Shown here one piece after another: positions 8,088 through 16,490 of a stretch of DNA of 64,000 nt. The translations under genes and the position numbers were made by a program. The DNA lies in NCBI RefSeq assembly GCF_009766085.1, contig NZ_LMUF01000061.1, positions 7,835 to 71,834 on the forward strand, written 5' to 3'. Position 1 is the first letter of the stretch. Each line of letters opens with the position of its first letter. Origin of the DNA: Burkholderia sp. S171 (GTDB lineage: Bacteria > Pseudomonadota > Gammaproteobacteria > Burkholderiales > Burkholderiaceae). The notes beneath the pieces are model-generated. The model was not told the origin of the DNA, searched no databases, and was given only the letters and a program-made list of their open reading frames with translations.

Positions 8088-8266
8088 CTCACTTTCAGGT
8101 CCCGCAAAGGCTCACTGTGATTGCGGATCAGGCTCCCGAATAGACTCACCACTCTCATCCTGAAAGTTCTCACCGGTCGACGAACTTCGATCTCGGGGAG
8201 AAACGAATGTCTGGGGAGTGGGTGGCCAAATCCAGAACGAGGATATTTATAAGGATAGCTGACTAG
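8088..8266 (+). mobile_element. Possible decayed insertion-sequence end with a 19-codon reading frame
   Basis: Four CTCAC boxes (8088, 8111, 8145, 8169) and a 7-bp inverted repeat (TTTCAGG 8093-8099, CCTGAAA 8159-8165) precede a short frame. That frame starts ATG 8207 with a strong GGGGAG ribosome site, reads MSGEWVAKSRTRIFIRIAD and stops at 8264-8266. The iterated boxes in front of a truncated frame resemble the left end of IS21-family elements. No transposase remains. The call is tentative, and the region may simply be an upstream leader. Confidence 0.3.
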
Positions 8267-8408
8267 TTAAGAATCGCCCATGCAATGAAAGAGGTTGATC
8301 GGATTCCCGTGACGGTCGGCGCCTGATTTCTCCAGGCTTCGTCCGAAGTCGGTTGAGACCCAAGAGCGGTGAACTGCGCCCATTTCTAGGTGTATACCCC
8401 CAAACCAC

Positions 8409-8444
8409 TTGCGCTAGAGTTATCGATATACCGATAATGTTGTC
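8409..8444 (+). promoter_or_regulatory. iclR-type gene promoter and palindromic operator
   Basis: A -35 TTGCGC (8409-8414), an 18-bp spacer and a -10 GATAAT (8433-8438) lie just before the ATG at 8445. The palindrome TTATCG-N6-CGATAA (8420-8437) overlaps the -10 box. A transcription start 6-7 bases beyond the -10 would coincide with the ATG itself, and no ribosome site is visible. Autorepression by the IclR protein is inferred. Confidence 0.55.
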
Positions 8445-9188
8445 ATGGATGTGAAAACTGCAGTGCGCGTCTTTGACGTGATCAACCTGTTTGCCGAAGT
8501 CCGGCAGCCGATGATCTACAGCGAGATTGCGCGTCGAACCGAAATCCCTTTGTCGAGTTGTCATGCGCTTTTGCAGACGATGGTGGCGAAGGGTTATCTC
8601 TACGCGCCGGGCGTAAAAGCAGGTTATTACCCGACGCAGCGCTTGTTGCATGTCGCACGCGACATTTGCAGCGAGGACCCGCTGACGCTGCTGTTCCAGC
8701 CGTTGCTGACAGCGTTGCGGGACGCGACGGGGGAGACGGCCGCGCTTGCGACGCTCGCGGGCAATCGGGTGGTCTATCTGGATGTCATGGAATCGCGCCA
8801 GAAGATTCGCTACAGCGACGAACCCGGCGGTTTCATGTACGTCCACGCCAGCGCGGCCGGCAAGGCGTTGCTCGGTGCGTTGCCGTTGGTTGCGCGCCGG
8901 CGCCTGCTCGACAGTTGCGAGCCGCTGAGCGCATCAACGGACGGGTCGGTGATCGATCGCGCATCGCTCGAAGTGGAAGTGGAGCAAGGCGTGACGCTTG
9001 GCTGGCATCGTTCGACAGGAGAGAACGTCGAGGACGTTGCCGGCCTTGCGAAGGGATTCTCGATCCACGGCGAAGCGTTTGCGCTCGTTATCGGCGGCCC
9101 GAAGGCGCGCTTGCTAAAGAACCAGGAGCCCGCGGTCGCGGCGCTCCTCGATATTTTCGACCGGATACCGCAGACCTTGATCGGCTAG
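8445..9188 (+). CDS. IclR family transcriptional regulator
   Basis: A 247-residue regulator with an N-terminal winged HTH (residues about 3-65: RVFDVINLFAEVRQPMIYSE, then IPLSSCHALLQTMVAKGYLY) and an IclR effector-binding domain (about 80-240). The effector domain includes FMYVHASAAGKALLGALP (around 143-160) and a degenerate C-terminal stretch, VAGLAKGF. It heads a run of same-strand catabolic genes and probably controls them in response to their substrate. The neighbouring cyclase gene starts 56 bases downstream with its own strong ribosome site. The effector is unknown. Confidence 0.92.
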   Translation: MDVKTAVRVFDVINLFAEVRQPMIYSEIARRTEIPLSSCHALLQTMVAKGYLYAPGVKAGYYPTQRLLHVARDICSEDPLTLLFQPLLTALRDATGETAALATLAGNRVVYLDVMESRQKIRYSDEPGGFMYVHASAAGKALLGALPLVARRRLLDSCEPLSASTDGSVIDRASLEVEVEQGVTLGWHRSTGENVEDVAGLAKGFSIHGEAFALVIGGPKARLLKNQEPAVAALLDIFDRIPQTLIG

Positions 9189-9244
9189 GGCAGTGGGGAT
9201 TTTGGTCGGGCCGACGGTTCAAGACGTCGCGCAAGGAGAAGAAC

Positions 9245-10321
9245 ATGCAGGATCAGAGGCGCTGGAAAAATCGGCCTGACGGGTCGAACTGGGGTGATTT
9301 CGGCCACGACGATCAACTCGGACGACCGAACCTGATCACCGCGGAACAGGTGCTGAAAGGCGCTCGCGAGATTCGCGCGGGCTTAAGTTTTTGCCTGTCC
9401 CTGCCGCTCGATTATCCCGGCGACAGCAAGCTGAATGTGCGTCGTCACCCACCGGTTTTGCGGCCCACGATGAAGGACGGTTTGCCCTATGTGAACTTCC
9501 CGTTTGCGCGCATGGAGGAGCAGGCGACCGACGTGGTGAGCGACGATCAAGTCCTGATGAGCCTGCAATATTCCACTCAATGGGACTCGCTTGCGCATGT
9601 TGGCGCGCTCTTCGACGCCGATGGCGACGGCGTCGCGGAAAGCGTCTACTACAACGGTTACAAGGCGAACACGGACGTCGTCGGGCCAATGGAATACCGT
9701 CGCGATGACGCGTTCGCGCCGCACGCCTGCGGTAACGAGCATAGCCACGCGGACGCGCTCGGCATTGAGAATCTCGCGGTGAAGGGCATGCAGGGACGTG
9801 GCGTTCTTGTCGACCTGGTCGCACATTACGGGCGTGAGCATCGCACCGTGGGTTACGACGACCTGATGTTCGCGATTGACGCAGACAAGGTACAGATTGA
9901 TCTCGGCGACATGCTGCTGCTGCGCACCGGCTTCGCTGAGCTTGTGCTGGAAATGAACCGTCATCCCGATGAAGCCGTGCTCAACAGTCAGTGCTGCGCA
10001 CTCGACGGTCGCGATCAGCGGCTGTTGCAGTGGCTGACCGATTCGGGCATTGCCGCGCTGGTGGCGGACAACTATGCGGTCGAGCGTTATCCCGCGCGTC
10101 CGGCGGAAGGCCAGGACGGTCGGGACGGTCACTACCCGCTGATGCCGCTGCATCATCATTGTTTGTTCAAGCTCGGCTTACCGCTTGGCGAGCTCTGGTA
10201 TCTGCGCGATCTGGCGGCGTGGCTACGCGCCAACGGGCGCTCGCATTTCATGCTCACGGCGCCGCCGCTGCGTCTGCCGGGCGCAATGGGTTCGCCCGTG
10301 ACGCCGATCGCAACCGTCTGA
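9245..10321 (+). CDS. Cyclase family protein (kynurenine-formamidase-like hydrolase)
   Basis: A 358-residue protein of the cyclase/metal-dependent hydrolase fold (PF04199 type). Features are SNWGDFGHDDQLGRPNLIT near residues 14-32, QYSTQWDSLAHVGALFD near 104-120 (the subfamily version of the metal site, in place of the classic HxGTHxDxxxH), YYNGY soon after, and MPLHHHCLFKLGLPLGELW near 300. Such enzymes hydrolyse amides, lactones or cyclic compounds using a divalent metal. AAGGAGA lies 5 bases before the ATG at 9245, so the much longer frame running back into iclR is not the gene. The substrate is unknown; the context suggests ring opening or hydrolysis feeding the dehydrogenases downstream. 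Confidence 0.85.
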   Translation: MQDQRRWKNRPDGSNWGDFGHDDQLGRPNLITAEQVLKGAREIRAGLSFCLSLPLDYPGDSKLNVRRHPPVLRPTMKDGLPYVNFPFARMEEQATDVVSDDQVLMSLQYSTQWDSLAHVGALFDADGDGVAESVYYNGYKANTDVVGPMEYRRDDAFAPHACGNEHSHADALGIENLAVKGMQGRGVLVDLVAHYGREHRTVGYDDLMFAIDADKVQIDLGDMLLLRTGFAELVLEMNRHPDEAVLNSQCCALDGRDQRLLQWLTDSGIAALVADNYAVERYPARPAEGQDGRDGHYPLMPLHHHCLFKLGLPLGELWYLRDLAAWLRANGRSHFMLTAPPLRLPGAMGSPVTPIATV

Positions 10322-10339
10322 TTTCATAAAGCACACGAC

Positions 10340-11041
10340 ATGACACGAGAACGAGTTTTGATTACCGGCGGCGCGGCCGGGATCGGTGCGGCCTGCGCCG
10401 AGCGCTGTGAAGCGGACGGCTTTGAGGCCGTTGTGATTGACCGGGTGGGCAGTGGTTTTATCGCCGATCTTTCGGATGCCGAAGCAACGGCGAAAGCACT
10501 GGATCAGGCGCTTGCGGGCGGTCCGATCACGCGGCTGATCAACAACGTTGGCGTGGTGGTGCCGGCCGGTGCAGGTGAACAAAGTCTAGAAGAACTCGAG
10601 CTCGCGTGGTCCTTGAACGTGCGCTGCGCCATGCAGTGCATGCAGGCGCTCCTGCCGGGCATGCAGGCCGCAGGTTTCGGCCGCATCGTGAATATGTCTT
10701 CGCGTGCGGCGCTGGGCAAGGAACTACGTACGGCGTACTCGGCGACCAAGGCCGCGTTGATCGGCATGACACGCGTATGGGCCCTGGAACTCGGCCGTCA
10801 TGGCATCACGGCGAACGCGATTGGCCCTGGCCCGATCCGCACTGAACTCTTCGATCGCGCGAACCCGCCGGATAGTCCGCGTACCCGTGCAATTGTGGAA
10901 AGCGTGCCGGTGAAACGCGTGGGCACGCCGGAAGATATCGCGCATGCCGTGTCCTATTTTCTCGATGCCCGCAGCGGTTTCGTCACCGGCCAGGTGCTCT
11001 ATGTCTGCGGCGGCATGACGGTCGGCGTAGCGGGAGTCTGA
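10340..11041 (+). CDS. SDR family NAD(P)-dependent oxidoreductase
   Basis: A 233-residue short-chain dehydrogenase. It has the glycine-rich cofactor loop TGGAAGIG (residues 9-16), NNVG near 72, the catalytic serine in NMSSRAALG (about 118-126) and the YSATK catalytic Tyr/Lys pair (about 133-137), plus the usual GPGPIRTELF after the active site. It should interconvert an alcohol and a ketone. It sits 18 bases after the cyclase gene and 1 base before the next dehydrogenase gene, so the three are almost certainly co-transcribed. The ribosome site is weak. Confidence 0.9.
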   Translation: MTRERVLITGGAAGIGAACAERCEADGFEAVVIDRVGSGFIADLSDAEATAKALDQALAGGPITRLINNVGVVVPAGAGEQSLEELELAWSLNVRCAMQCMQALLPGMQAAGFGRIVNMSSRAALGKELRTAYSATKAALIGMTRVWALELGRHGITANAIGPGPIRTELFDRANPPDSPRTRAIVESVPVKRVGTPEDIAHAVSYFLDARSGFVTGQVLYVCGGMTVGVAGV

Positions 11042-11042
11042 G

Positions 11043-12002
11043 ATGAGCACGACGGATATTCGGCGTGTGGCGATCGTGGGGGCGGGGAGTATTGGCGTCG
11101 CGTTTGCTGTGGTGTTTGCGCGCGCGGGGTGGCCCGTGCGCCTGTTCGATCCGGATGTGTCGCGCCGCGAAACCGCACCGGGAGAGATCAAGCAGCGCCT
11201 GGATGAGCTAGCGCGCTTTGGACTACTCGATGAAGCCGCTGATACGGTGGCAGCGCGGGTCCAGATGGCAGCGTCCATAGAAACAGCGGTCGCCGATGCG
11301 GATTTCGTGCAGGAGTGCGCCCCCGAGCGAGTGGACATCAAGCGTGAGCTGTTTGCGCAATTCGATGCCGCCGCGCCTGCGGACGCGATCTTCGCCAGCG
11401 CTTCATCGGCTTTGACGGCCTCGAGCTTTGTTGACGACTTGCCCGGAAGGCATCGTTGCTTGATTGCGCATCCGGGCAATCCACCGTACTTGATTCCCGT
11501 GATCGAGATTGTGCCCGCGCCTTTTACCGCGCCTGACGTCACGCAACGCACGCTGCAACTTTTCCGCGATGCCGGCCTGCAACCCGTGCTGGTATCGAAA
11601 GAAGTCGAGGGGTTCGTCTTCAACCGATTGCAGGGCGCCGTGCTGCGCGAAGCGTATTGCCTCGTGCGCGACGGCGTTGCGACTGTCGAGGACATCGACA
11701 CGGTCATGCGTGACGGCCTTGGCTTTCGATGGTCCGTGATCGGACCATTTGAAACGGTGGATTTGAATACGCGCGGCGGCATCAGTTCGCACGCACAGAA
11801 GATGGGGCCTGCATACGAACGGATGGGCGCGGAACGCGGCCAGCACGATCCATGGACACCGGAGCTGGTCGAGAGGGTGGCTGCGGCAAGGCGTGCGGCG
11901 GTACCGCTTGAGCAATGGGAAGAACGCGTGGCATGGCGCGACCGCGCATTGATGGCGCTGGCCCGCCACCGACGGTCGGCGGAGTCAAGCAACGAATCCT
12001 GA
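11043..12002 (+). CDS. 3-hydroxyacyl-CoA dehydrogenase family protein
   Basis: A 319-residue NAD-dependent dehydrogenase with the N-terminal Rossmann motif VAIVGAGSIGVAFA (residues 8-21) and the catalytic histidine motif AHPGNPPYLIPVIEIVP (about 141-157). The C-terminal helical domain has EGFVFNRLQGAVLREAYCLV (about 189-208). The length and the HPxNPP signature place it near the lambda-crystallin/L-gulonate 3-dehydrogenase and carnitine-dehydrogenase-like branch rather than fused fatty-acid-oxidation enzymes. The true substrate is unknown; it is likely a 3-hydroxy acid or its CoA ester made by the preceding enzymes. Its start is one base after the SDR stop, with GGGAG upstream. Confidence 0.88.
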   Translation: MSTTDIRRVAIVGAGSIGVAFAVVFARAGWPVRLFDPDVSRRETAPGEIKQRLDELARFGLLDEAADTVAARVQMAASIETAVADADFVQECAPERVDIKRELFAQFDAAAPADAIFASASSALTASSFVDDLPGRHRCLIAHPGNPPYLIPVIEIVPAPFTAPDVTQRTLQLFRDAGLQPVLVSKEVEGFVFNRLQGAVLREAYCLVRDGVATVEDIDTVMRDGLGFRWSVIGPFETVDLNTRGGISSHAQKMGPAYERMGAERGQHDPWTPELVERVAAARRAAVPLEQWEERVAWRDRALMALARHRRSAESSNES

Positions 12003-12082
12003 TAGTCGAGCCGTCGGCCTATTTCTGGCGCCGAAGTAATCAAACAATTCGCTAAACTAAATAATACTCAAGAGACAGTGCA

Positions 12083-13417
12083 ATGCAGAAAATAACGGGA
12101 TTCTTCACCGAACTGATGCGCAAGTATTTGCCCGATCCGTTTGTATTTGCTATCGGGCTGACCCTTCTCACCATGGTTCTTGCCGTATTGGTACAGGGCC
12201 AGGGAATCGTGGCGCTGACAACAAGCTGGGGCAAGGGCTTCTGGACGCTGCTGGCATTCACCACGCAAATGGCCGTGATCCTCGCGATGGGTTACGTGCT
12301 CGCGACGGCACCGCTGACCGAGCGATTCCTTGATCGCATCGTGATGCGGGTGCACGATCCGCGCATGGCGATCATTGTTGCAACGCTGGTGGGTGGTATC
12401 GGCAGTTATCTCAATTGGGGCTTCGGGCTGGTAATCGGCGGCATTGTCGCGCGCAAGTTGGCGCTCAGTGTGAAGGGCGTGCATTACCCGTTGATCATTG
12501 CATCGGCCTATAGCGGATTCACGCTTTACGGTCTCGGTTTGTCGGCAAGCATTCCCGTGCTCATCTCGACCAAAGGTCACCCTATGGAAGCGCAGATGGG
12601 CGTGATTCCGCTCTCGGAAACCATCTTTTCGCCGACCATGCTTATTACCAGCCTGGTCGTGCTGATCACGCTGCCGTTGCTGAATGCGTGGCTGCACCCG
12701 AAGCCGGGTCAGCCGGTGACTGAGATCGACCGTACACTTGAGGAACGCACGCGAGCAGCCCAAGCGGCCGTCCCCGCAGACGCCGACGACGAACGAACTT
12801 TCGCCAACCGCCTGAACAACAGCCGGCTGCTGAGCGGCTTGATCGGATTGATCGGCGTGATCTACGTGGTGCTGTATTTCCACGGCGGCGGCACGATGGA
12901 CCTGAACCTGATCAACTTCATCATCCTGTTTCTCGGCATCATCTTGCTGGGCACGCCTATCCGTTACGTAGAGAAACTCAACGAAGGCATTCGTACGATC
13001 AGCGGCATCATCCTGCAATATCCGTTTTACGCGGGCATCATGGCGATCATGGCGTCGTCGGGACTGGTCAACACGTTTTCCGAGTTCTTCGTCAAGATCG
13101 CGACGCCGCATACCTTGCCGTTCTGGGGGCTTATCAGTTCGTTCTTCATCAATTTCTTCGCACCTTCAGGCGGCGGCCACTGGGTCATCCAGGGGCCGTT
13201 CATGATTGAGGCGGCGAAGGCGATTGGTGCTTCCGTAGGGCATACGGCCACCGCGGTCATGCTTGGCAACGCCTGGAACGACTTGATCCAGCCGTTCTGG
13301 ATCCTGCCGGCGCTCGCGTTGTCGAAGCTCAAGCTGAAGGACATCATGGGTTATACCGTCATCATGATGTTCTGGATCGGTATCGTTTATACCGTCGCGA
13401 TCCTGGCGTGGGGCTAA
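12083..13417 (+). CDS. AtoE-type short-chain fatty acid transporter
   Basis: A 444-residue inner-membrane protein with about 11-12 hydrophobic helices. It matches the AtoE/short-chain fatty acid transporter family by MRKYLPDPFVFAIGLTLLTM (residues 12-31), GGIGSYLNWGFGLVIGG near 104-120, and FFAPSGGGHWVIQGP near 357-371, which is a hallmark of the family. It probably imports the substrate of this cluster, a small carboxylate such as an acetoacetate- or butyrate-like acid. It lies 80 bases after the dehydrogenase gene with an AAGAGAC ribosome site. Confidence 0.9.
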   Translation: MQKITGFFTELMRKYLPDPFVFAIGLTLLTMVLAVLVQGQGIVALTTSWGKGFWTLLAFTTQMAVILAMGYVLATAPLTERFLDRIVMRVHDPRMAIIVATLVGGIGSYLNWGFGLVIGGIVARKLALSVKGVHYPLIIASAYSGFTLYGLGLSASIPVLISTKGHPMEAQMGVIPLSETIFSPTMLITSLVVLITLPLLNAWLHPKPGQPVTEIDRTLEERTRAAQAAVPADADDERTFANRLNNSRLLSGLIGLIGVIYVVLYFHGGGTMDLNLINFIILFLGIILLGTPIRYVEKLNEGIRTISGIILQYPFYAGIMAIMASSGLVNTFSEFFVKIATPHTLPFWGLISSFFINFFAPSGGGHWVIQGPFMIEAAKAIGASVGHTATAVMLGNAWNDLIQPFWILPALALSKLKLKDIMGYTVIMMFWIGIVYTVAILAWG

Positions 13418-13447
13418 GCGGTTCAATCATCTTCCGGAGGTTCGATC

Positions 13448-13732
13448 ATGTTGTTCCTGGTTCATATGGTGGTACAGATTCCTCTCGACGCCGACACCGA
13501 GCTCATCAATAGCCTGAAGGCGGACGAGAAAGCGTTCTCGCAAAAACTGCAGCAGGAAGGGACGTGGCGTCACTTGTGGCGCGTAGCAGGGCAGTACGCG
13601 AACTACAGCGTCCTCGATGTTGAGTCCAACGACGAGCTGCATACGTTGCTCAGCTCGCTGCCGCTCTTTCCTTACATGGCGATCCAGGTCACGCCGCTTG
13701 CGCAACATCCGTCGGCGATCGCGCAGAACTGA
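13448..13732 (+). CDS. Muconolactone delta-isomerase-like protein
   Basis: A 94-residue protein closely resembling muconolactone delta-isomerase (CatC) in length and pattern. It begins MLFLVHMVVQIP, has LQQEGTWRHLWRVAGQYANY at about 35-54, and ends with LSSLPLFPYMAIQVTPLAQHP (family signature LPLFPYM). CatC isomerises muconolactone to 3-oxoadipate enol-lactone in catechol degradation. No catA or catB is seen nearby, so a related lactone isomerisation in a different pathway is more likely. A strong GGAGG lies upstream and the gene is 30 bases after the transporter gene. Confidence 0.85.
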   Translation: MLFLVHMVVQIPLDADTELINSLKADEKAFSQKLQQEGTWRHLWRVAGQYANYSVLDVESNDELHTLLSSLPLFPYMAIQVTPLAQHPSAIAQN

Positions 13733-13751
13733 GTTCGATAAGAGGAGTGAC

Positions 13752-14048
13752 ATGGCGTTCATCATCGAAACGTGGGACAAGCCAGGTCATGCCCCGCTGC
13801 GCCTTCAGGAGCGCGATGTGCACCTGGCCTATCTTGAGGCGAACAAGGCACTGTTGCTTGCGTGCGGCGCGAAACTCCAGGACGACGGCAGTAACGCGGG
13901 TGGTGGCGTGTATGTGGTCGACCTCGACACGCGTGAGGAGGTCGAACGTTTCATTGCGAAGGACCCGTTCGCGCTTGCCGGTTTATTCGAGCGCGTAACG
14001 ATTACACGCTGGCGCAAGGCGTATGTGGATGGCAAAGGTTATCTATAG
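13752..14048 (+). CDS. YciI-like protein
   Basis: A 98-residue protein of the YCII-related, ferredoxin-like (dimeric alpha-beta barrel) family, running from MAFIIETWDKP to the typical end VTITRWRKAYVDGKGYL. RDVHLAYLEANKALLLACG (about 21-39) carries the conserved histidine, and FIAKDPFALAGLFE lies near 68-81. Members include chloromuconolactone dehalogenase-type enzymes, which makes its position after a CatC-like gene notable. The start at 13752 has GAGGAG 4 bases upstream. It is the last gene of the IclR-headed run. Confidence 0.85.
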   Translation: MAFIIETWDKPGHAPLRLQERDVHLAYLEANKALLLACGAKLQDDGSNAGGGVYVVDLDTREEVERFIAKDPFALAGLFERVTITRWRKAYVDGKGYL

Positions 14049-14334
14049 GCCGCACTGCGTTGCTTTCATGCGGTTCGTCATTGTCAATTCGACAAGCGGC
14101 GTGGCGTTGGGCAAGCCTAACAATTCTTTCAATATCATTTGCGCTGACTGACTGTTCTCTCTTCCTTAACGGAACCGTCCCGTCCCAGGTCCGATCTCCG
14201 AGATCAAGTGCCGGCGCACAAACACGTGGGATCACGGCAGAAAAACGCGCTTTCCGATACCCTGCACTATTCGTAGGTAACGACTGTCTCACTACGCTGA
14301 GTCCGTTCACCCCCGCTTTAAGGAGCACGAAGCC

Positions 14335-14718
14335 ATGCAGACCAAAACAGTCAGGATTCCCGGGCCCGATCATCCGATCACGATCGAGCCCAACCCGGCG
14401 CGCATCACGATCTCTATCGGTGGCCGCGTTCTTGCAGACACGCGCGAGGCGCTGACGTTGCGCGAAGCGTCGTACCCTGCGGTCCAATACATTCCGCGCA
14501 AGGACGTCGACATGTCCCTGTTGCAGCGCACGGATCACGCGACCTATTGCCCATACAAAGGGGACTGTTCGTACTACAGCATCCCGCTGGGTGGCGAACG
14601 TTCCGTGAACGCGGTGTGGACCTACGAAGACACCTATCCTGCGGTCGCTGAGATCAAGGACCATTTGGCGTTCTATACGGATCGCGTAGACAAGTTCGAC
14701 GTGCAGCCGGCGGGCTGA
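14335..14718 (+). CDS. DUF427 domain-containing protein
   Basis: A 127-residue beta-rich protein. Recognisable parts are MQTKTVRIPGPDHPITIEPN, YIPRKDVDMSLLQRTDHATY at about 58-77, CPYKGDCSYYSI (about 78-89) and AVWTYEDTYPAVAEIKDHLA (about 98-117). These fit the DUF427 family, which has no settled function. A strong AAGGAG precedes the start. It stands alone after a 286-bp gap that shows no gene. Confidence 0.88.
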   Translation: MQTKTVRIPGPDHPITIEPNPARITISIGGRVLADTREALTLREASYPAVQYIPRKDVDMSLLQRTDHATYCPYKGDCSYYSIPLGGERSVNAVWTYEDTYPAVAEIKDHLAFYTDRVDKFDVQPAG

Positions 14719-14919
14719 CGCGTGTAAATGGCGTTACCGGCGCAAACGCACGCGTCGGCGCCGCCGCATGCTTGCCCAAAGACGCCCGGCCCAACCGTTC
14801 CTGCATCGATTGCCGTTTTGAGCACGCTTTCGCCATTCGACGTATTTTATCGATGACGCCGCGAGCGAAGCGCTTGCCTCGCCGCCGAGGCATTCTTATC
14901 AACGCAGGAACGGAAACCC

Positions 14920-16248
14920 ATGACCACGCAACGTCGCTTGCGGCTCGGTGCTTTCATGCGCCCGGCCACCATTCATACCGGAGCCTGGCGCTACCCCGGT
15001 GCATTCCCGGATGCCAACTTTAATTTTGCGCATCTCAAGCGTTTCGCGCAGACGCTGGAGCGCGGCCGTTTCGACGCCTTCTTCATGGCCGATCATCTCG
15101 CCGTGCTCAACATGTCTACCCAGGCGTTGAGGCGGAGCCACACAGCCACGTCATTTGAGCCGCTGACGTTGTTGTCGGCGCTCGCGGCGGTGACCGAGCA
15201 CATCGGCCTGATCGCGACCGCATCCACTACGTTCGACGAGCCTTATCACGTCGCGCGCCGCTTCGCCTCGCTCGACCACCTGAGCGGCGGCCGCGCGGGC
15301 TGGAACCTGGTCACCACGGCCAACCCGGACGCAGCACTCAACTTCGGTCTGGAAGAACATGTGGAGCATGGCGAGCGATATCGACGGGGCCGGGAGTTCT
15401 TTGACGTCGTGACCGGTCTATGGGATAGCTGGGCTGACGACGCCTTTGTTCGCGACGTTGAAAGCGGCACGTTCTTCGAGCCAGACAAGATGCACGTGCT
15501 GAACCACAAGGGTGAGAGCCTGTCGGTGCGTGGGCCGCTCAATATTGCGCGACCCGTGCAGGGCTGGCCGGTCATCGTGCAGGCGGGGTCGTCGGAAGCG
15601 GGCCGGCAGATCGCGGCCGAGACGGCGGAAGCCGTATTTACCGCGCAAACCACGCTAGCAGACGGCCAACGGTTTTACGCCGATATCAAAGCACGCATGG
15701 CGAGACTCGGGCGAGATCCCGAGCATCTCAAGATTCTGCCGGCGGTGTTCGTGGTGGTTGGCGACTCCCTGGACGAGGCACTGGAAAAGCGGGCGCTTCT
15801 CGATAGCCTTGTTCATTACGACAGCGGCATCGCCTCGCTCTCAATCATGCTTGGTCACAATGTCTCGAGCTTCGATCCCGACGGGCCGTTGCCCGAGATA
15901 CCTGAAACCAACGCAAGCAAAAGCAGCCGCGAGCGGGTGATCGAATGGGCGCGCCGCGACAATCTCACGATCCGCCAGCTTGCGCAGCGGGTCGGCGGTT
16001 ATTCGGGGCTTGAAATGATCGGTACACCCACGATGATTGCGGATCAGATGGAACAATGGCTCGTGGAGAACGGATCTGATGGCTTCAATGTGATGTTCCC
16101 CTATCTGCCGGGCGGACTCGACGATTTCGTCGACAAGGTCGTTCCCGAACTGCAGGCGAGAGATATCTTTCGACGTGAATACGAAGGCGTGACCCTGCGA
16201 GAGAATCTCGGATTACCGAGGCCCCGGAACCGTTTTTTCGAGGCCTGA
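14920..16248 (+). CDS. NtaA/SnaA/DszA-type FMN-dependent monooxygenase
   Basis: A 442-residue flavin monooxygenase of the two-component LLM-class group (nitrilotriacetate monooxygenase NtaA, dibenzothiophene-sulfone monooxygenase DszA). It oxidises a substrate with FMNH2 from a partner reductase. Family stretches are FDAFFMADHLAVLN (about 52-65), SFEPLTLLSALAAVTEHIGL (about 79-98), HLSGGRAGWNLVTTANPDAA (about 123-142), and QGWPVIVQAGSSEAGRQIAA near 213-232. No reductase gene is visible in this window. The start has AGGAAC about 11 bases upstream. The substrate is unknown; a TetR gene follows on the same strand. Confidence 0.92.
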   Translation: MTTQRRLRLGAFMRPATIHTGAWRYPGAFPDANFNFAHLKRFAQTLERGRFDAFFMADHLAVLNMSTQALRRSHTATSFEPLTLLSALAAVTEHIGLIATASTTFDEPYHVARRFASLDHLSGGRAGWNLVTTANPDAALNFGLEEHVEHGERYRRGREFFDVVTGLWDSWADDAFVRDVESGTFFEPDKMHVLNHKGESLSVRGPLNIARPVQGWPVIVQAGSSEAGRQIAAETAEAVFTAQTTLADGQRFYADIKARMARLGRDPEHLKILPAVFVVVGDSLDEALEKRALLDSLVHYDSGIASLSIMLGHNVSSFDPDGPLPEIPETNASKSSRERVIEWARRDNLTIRQLAQRVGGYSGLEMIGTPTMIADQMEQWLVENGSDGFNVMFPYLPGGLDDFVDKVVPELQARDIFRREYEGVTLRENLGLPRPRNRFFEA

Positions 16249-16490
16249 AGAACGGATGGCGCCGTCTGGTTGAAGCGTCATCAGAAAACAAAGATTTCTT
16301 TTCGTAAATTATTCTGTATTCCTGAATAACATAACATCGTAACGCGGGAAATGAGGCCAACAGGCAAGCAGCGATGAATACTGCGTCGAGCCAGCCCGCG
16401 TCTGTGCCATTCCAGTTCTGCATTAAGATTGATATCCCGGGGTGCCTATGATCACGCTATGGTCGCCCCATCACAGGACAAACGAAGGTC

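Noticed and set aside
8558..9244. Upstream extension of the cyclase frame through the iclR-type gene
   Set aside because: The region encodes IclR in another frame. The cyclase has a strong ribosome site at 9245 and its homologous N-terminus starts there.
12068..13111. 347-codon antisense frame in the AtoE-type gene
   Set aside because: Rich in His/Gln/Arg/Asp, no recognisable fold, and fully covered by a clear transporter gene on the other strand.
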